Source of the DNA: JAGVSZ01 sp035456405
GTDB lineage: Bacteria; Pseudomonadota; Gammaproteobacteria; Burkholderiales; SG8-39
Assembly (NCBI GenBank): GCA_035456405.1
Contig: DATIDG010000107.1
Location: 1 to 64,000 of the forward strand
DNA length: 64,000 bases
Direction: 5' to 3'
Shown: piece by piece, positions 60,970-64,000 of the stretch
Layout of the letters: every line of letters begins with the position of its first letter
Numbering within the stretch: position 1 is the first letter of the stretch
Position numbers and translations under genes: made by a program
The notes under the pieces: generated by a model
The model's database searches: none
What the model saw: only the letters and a program-made list of their open reading frames with translations
Told to the model about the DNA's origin: nothing

Positions 60970-62092
60970 TTACGCCGCCGCCCGGACGCCGATGCCCTGC
61001 TTGAGGCTCGCCTCGATGAAATCGTCCAGGTCGCCGTCGAGCACCGCCTGGGTATTGCCCTTCTCGACGCCGGTGCGCAGGTCCTTGATGCGCGACTGGT
61101 CGAGCACGTAGGAGCGGATCTGATGGCCCCAGCCGATCTCGGTCTTCGAGTCCTCGAGCGCCTGCTTCGCCTCGGTGCGCTTGCGCAGCTCCTGCTCGTA
61201 GAGCTTCGCCTTGAGCATCGCCATCGCCTCGGCGCGATTGCGGTGTTGCGAACGGTCGTTTTGGCACTGGACCACGATGCCCGATGGAATGTGCGTGATG
61301 CGCACCGCGGAGTCGGTGCGGTTCACGTGCTGCCCGCCGGCTCCCGATGCACGATAGGTGTCGATGCGCAGGTCGGCCGGATTCACGTCGATCTCGATCG
61401 ACTCGTCGACCTCCGGGTAGACGAAAACGCTCGCGAACGACGTGTGCCGGCGCGCGTTCGAGTCGAAGGGCGACTTGCGGACCAGACGGTGGATGCCGGT
61501 CTCGGTGCGCAGGCTGCCATAGGCATAGTCGCCGGTGACCTTGAGCGTCGCGGTCTTGATGCCCGCGACCTCGCCCTCGGACTGCTCGAGGATCTCGACC
61601 CGGAATCCCCTGCGCTCGGCGTACTTCACGTACATCCGCTCGAGCATCTGCGCCCAGTCCTGCGCCTCGGTGCCCCCCGCGCCGGCCTGGACGTCGATGA
61701 AACAGTTGTTGGGGTCGAGCGGGTCGGCAAACATGCGCCGGAACTCGAGATCGCCGACGCTCTTCGCGAGGCCGGCGACGTCGCGCTCGATGGACACTAG
61801 CGTGGCGTCATCGCCTTCCGCGCGCGCCATCTCGAAGAGCTCCAACGCGTCGCGCATGCCGGAGTCGATCGACGCGAGGCTCGCGACGACCGCGTCCAGG
61901 GCCTTCTTCTCCTTGCCGAGGTCCTGGGCACGCTTGGCGTCGTCCCAGACCTTGGGATCCTCGAAGTCCCGGGCGATTGCCTCTAGGCGCGCACGCTTCG
62001 CGTCGAAGTCAAAGATACCTCCGCAGCTCGGCGGCTCGACCGGCGAGGTCCGCGAGCGTATTGGCGATGGCGTTGATGCGTTCTGCTTCCAT
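60970..62092 (-). CDS. prfB: Peptide chain release factor 2, made by programmed +1 frameshift
   Basis: Release factor 2 of 373 residues, encoded in two frames. Frame one runs from ATG 62092 for 27 codons to CTT (62014-62012), followed by TGA. The ribosome skips the T at 62011 and resumes at GAC 62010, giving the join RRYL-DFDAKR. The recognition tripeptide SPF (RKSPFDSNARRH) and the catalytic GGQ (GAGGQHVN) are present. It releases peptides at UAA and UGA. The frameshift makes its own level self-regulated: low RF2 favours read-through. Confidence 0.96.
62008..62023 (-). promoter_or_regulatory. prfB +1 frameshift site
   Basis: On the minus strand CGGAGGTATCTTTGAC contains an SD-like AGG just before the slippery CTT and the in-frame TGA, three features of the RF2 autoregulatory site. 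Position and context agree with the known bacterial prfB signal, which makes the shift independent of any extra factor. Confidence 0.95.
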
Positions 62093-62115
62093 GGCGATGT
62101 CCCGGAAAGGTTCGA

Positions 62116-62121
62116 ATTATA
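62116..62121 (-). promoter_or_regulatory. -10 element of the prfB-lysS operon
   Basis: A perfect TATAAT on the minus strand lies 24 bases before the prfB ATG, in the 98-base gap to dsbB. The -35 region is not convincing (GCGATT at 17 bases). Confidence 0.6.
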
Positions 62122-62190
62122 CGCGCCGTGCCGGCGGAATCGCTTGCGCGGCGACGCGCACCGCTTCCGGCCGGTATCATTCGCGGCGCG

Positions 62191-62700
62191 ATGCCCGATC
62201 CCCGCATCATTGCCGAACGCAGCGGCCGCGCTTTCACGCTGATCTTCCTGGTCTGCGTCGGGCTGCTCGGATTCGCGCTGTACCTCCAGCACGTGAAGAA
62301 TCTCGATCCTTGCCCGTGGTGCGTGGTGCAGCGGCTCGGATTCGTGCTCGTGGGGCTGATCGGGCTCGTCGGCGCATTGCATCGCCCCGGGCTCGCGGGG
62401 ACGGTCGTGTACGCGATCCTCGGCCTCGCCGCGTCGCTCGCCGGCACGGCGGCCGGCGCGTACCACGTCTGGCTCCAGTCGGACCCGGAGCGCGCGGCGA
62501 AATGCGTCGGCTCGCCGGTCGAGCAGATCCTGGACCAGCTCGAGCTCGGACGGATCATTCCGCCGCTGCTGCAATACGACGGACCGTGCACGCTGAAGCC
62601 GTGGAGCTTGCTCGGCCTGTCGATTCCCGAGTGGTCGCTGGCGTGGTTCGTGCTACTCAGCCTCGCATTCGTCCTGATGCCGTTCCTAGTGCGGCGTTGA
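62191..62700 (+). CDS. dsbB: Disulfide bond formation protein B
   Basis: A 169-residue inner-membrane protein with four hydrophobic segments. First periplasmic loop has the CPWC pair (Cys41, Cys44) and the second has Cys105 and Cys133, the two redox pairs of DsbB. It re-oxidises DsbA and passes electrons to quinone. The start is ATG 62191; an upstream in-frame ATG at 62128 would add 21 unlike residues. It is divergent from prfB. The length is typical. Confidence 0.93.
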   Translation: MPDPRIIAERSGRAFTLIFLVCVGLLGFALYLQHVKNLDPCPWCVVQRLGFVLVGLIGLVGALHRPGLAGTVVYAILGLAASLAGTAAGAYHVWLQSDPERAAKCVGSPVEQILDQLELGRIIPPLLQYDGPCTLKPWSLLGLSIPEWSLAWFVLLSLAFVLMPFLVRR

Positions 62701-62809
62701 CGCAACACATCTGCAAAGAATTGTGAATTTTCGCGCTGGATGCTGGCGCTGCGACGCCGGCCGGCCGATCATCGGCATCACAGTGGAGGAGGGGAGAGGT
62801 GCAGTACTG

Positions 62810-62843
62810 GGGCGGGACCTCACGGTTCCGCCCTTTTTCTTTT
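62810..62843 (+). terminator. Rho-independent terminator after dsbB region
   Basis: A ten-pair stem (62810-62819 with 62824-62833, one G-U pair, loop of four bases) is followed by TTTTTCTTTT on the plus strand. It lies 110 bases past dsbB and right against the end of the FAD-oxidase gene. It ends plus-strand transcripts; on the minus strand there is no U-run. Confidence 0.85.
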
Positions 62844-62844
62844 C

Positions 62845-64000
62845 CTAGCGGCGGAGCACGCACTTCTCGTAGAGATCGGGCAGCCGCCCGTCCGGGTCGT
62901 AACGCGCCTTGAGCGCGCGGTAGGCGTCGCCGCCGTAGGACGCCCAGAACTCCTCGGCCGGGAAGAAGCTCTCGGAGTACAGCGACTTGATGCCGCCCAG
63001 CTCGCCCACCTTGCGCTCGATGAGCCGGTTGAAATGCCCCGGCGGATGCGCTTCGCGTGCGCGCACGACGTCCCAGAACCCGAAGTTCACGTAGAGCGTG
63101 TCCGGACGCGTCGGAAACAGGGTCCACGCTGCCACGGGGTCGCGCGCGCGGAAGGGGCAGATCCAGACCGGCAGGATGCCGATCTCGCGCAGGAAGTAAT
63201 CGAGAAACTCGGGCGCGCGGTCGATCGGAATGTCCACGTCCTGGATCACCGACTCGGGGTGCAGCCCGAGGATCCGGTCCCGGAGCCGCGTGAGCCCGAC
63301 GCGGCTGTTCCAGCGCATCACCTTCGTGTAGAAGACCGAATTGAGCCGCCGCGGCCCGAGCAGCCGGCGGACCAGCGGGTTCTGCGCGTACAGGTTTTTC
63401 GAGCACCAGAACCAGTCGGTGTCCCAGCGCCAGAGATAGTCGCGGGTCGCAAGGAAGTCCTCGTCGCGTTCGCGCACGCTGCGATAGTAGATGCGCTCGT
63501 AGGTATAGTCGGACGAGTAGGGCACCTCGTCCACGAACCGGCCCACCGTCGTCACCAGCTCGTGCGCGCCGAACACCACGCCGTCGACGAAGTCGGCCGG
63601 CGACGCGCACACCGCCGCGAGGTTGCCGAAGAACGCCGCCGGATCGACGTGGTGCACGTGCTCCAGGCGCACGAAGCGCCTCACCGGGACGGTGCGCGCC
63701 TTCACCCGCAGCGCGTAGCCGAGCGTTCCGTACGAGTTGGGGAAGCCGAAGAAGAGATCGCGATGGTCGTTGTCGGGCCGCGCGAGCACCACGGTCCCGT
63801 CGCCGAGGAGGACGTCGAGTTCGAGCGCGGTCTCGTGCACCAGGCCATGGCGGAACGACGACGATTCGATGCCGACGCCGGCTACCGCGCCGCCGATCGT
63901 GATCGACTTGAGCTGGGGCACGACGCACGGCATCGCGTCCTGCGCAAGCGTGGCGTCGGCGAGCGCCGCGAAGGGCGTCATCCCCTCCACGTCGACCCAG
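62845..64000 (-). CDS. FAD-linked oxidoreductase (partial at the window edge)
   Basis: The C-terminal 385 residues of a FAD-binding (PCMH/VAO-type) oxidoreductase, with the 5' part outside the window. Visible parts are the second half of the FAD domain (ITIGGAVAGVGIESSSFRHGLVHETALELDVLLGDG, then NSYGTLGYALRVK) and a substrate domain rich in aromatics (SDYTYERIYYRS, WFWCSKNLYAQNP) with a C-terminal YGGDAYRALKARYDPDGRLPDLYEK. The layout resembles delta-24-sterol reductase and alkylglycerone-phosphate-synthase relatives; the substrate is unknown. Confidence 0.85.
   Translation of the reverse strand, partial: WVDVEGMTPFAALADATLAQDAMPCVVPQLKSITIGGAVAGVGIESSSFRHGLVHETALELDVLLGDGTVVLARPDNDHRDLFFGFPNSYGTLGYALRVKARTVPVRRFVRLEHVHHVDPAAFFGNLAAVCASPADFVDGVVFGAHELVTTVGRFVDEVPYSSDYTYERIYYRSVRERDEDFLATRDYLWRWDTDWFWCSKNLYAQNPLVRRLLGPRRLNSVFYTKVMRWNSRVGLTRLRDRILGLHPESVIQDVDIPIDRAPEFLDYFLREIGILPVWICPFRARDPVAAWTLFPTRPDTLYVNFGFWDVVRAREAHPPGHFNRLIERKVGELGGIKSLYSESFFPAEEFWASYGGDAYRALKARYDPDGRLPDLYEKCVLRR

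Noticed and set aside
60970..62092. prfB as a frameshifted pseudogene
   Set aside because: The in-frame TGA sits in the complete, well-known RF2 frameshift signal and both halves are intact.
1..64000. Insertion sequences, integrases, tRNA or rRNA genes and prophage
   Set aside because: No transposase, integrase or phage protein motif was seen, and no tRNA-like cloverleaf or rRNA stretch was found by eye. A covariance search would be decisive for tRNAs.

Overview
The window is one uniformly GC-rich stretch with tightly packed genes on both strands. The gene content suggests a betaproteobacterium, probably Burkholderiales or a close relative. The evidence is two Bug-type (TctC) solute receptors, a class I PHA locus with a PhaR regulator, BamD, DsbB, a prfB-lysS pair, several LysR regulators and many aromatic-catabolism genes. 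This is inference from gene content; no rRNA or tRNA gene was seen. The recurrent TTG and GTG starts fit a GC-rich genome.

About 1-13.7 kb is a catabolic island. It opens with a dienelactone hydrolase-family enzyme, a Bug receptor and two divergent LysR regulators. An operon follows with two molybdopterin enzymes: an acetylene-hydratase-like protein, and a large subunit that looks like pyrogallol/resorcinol (trans)hydroxylase. The latter carries an extra N-terminal SCP2-like domain. The operon also encodes the matching iron-sulfur subunit, which has lost several cluster cysteines, and a DoxX-like membrane protein. Next come a two-domain gallate dioxygenase, a 2-pyrone-4,6-dicarboxylate hydrolase and an NAD(P)-dependent oxidoreductase. 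Together they suggest oxygen-independent hydroxylation of a polyphenol feeding aerobic ring cleavage at the gallate level. The island ends in a truncated gene that runs into the next operon.

About 13.7-20.7 kb is a minus-strand run: a zinc alcohol dehydrogenase, a NIPSNAP-like protein, a shikimate dehydrogenase and a complete branched-chain-amino-acid-type ABC importer. At 20.8-25.9 kb are a conserved hypothetical protein, a lipocalin with a textbook terminator, a thiamine-diphosphate enzyme and a second Bug receptor. At 26-31.4 kb a plus-strand operon (SDR, 2,3-dihydroxybenzoate-AMP-ligase-like enzyme, amidohydrolase) faces a TetR regulator and an old-yellow-enzyme relative. A perfect palindrome lies in its promoter.

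About 31.5-47.4 kb is mostly housekeeping: NAD synthetase, a TonB-like protein, an iron(III) ABC importer split over three transcription units with Fur-like boxes, an NlpC/P60 lipoprotein, a secretin-domain protein, a DinG-type helicase, a D-erythronate-dehydrogenase-like enzyme, bamD, rluD, pgeF, a ZIP transporter and a nucleotide-sugar epimerase.

About 47.4-55 kb is the polyhydroxyalkanoate locus: phaC, two phaB paralogues separated by a duplicated palindromic repeat, a phasin, phaR, rimO and phaA. Shared TGC-N3/4-GCA sites suggest PhaR control. About 55-64 kb holds MarC and EamA membrane proteins, an unusual pair (enolase-like protein plus small-molecule kinase), a small unknown protein, lysS, prfB with its programmed +1 frameshift, dsbB, and a FAD oxidase that runs off the window edge.
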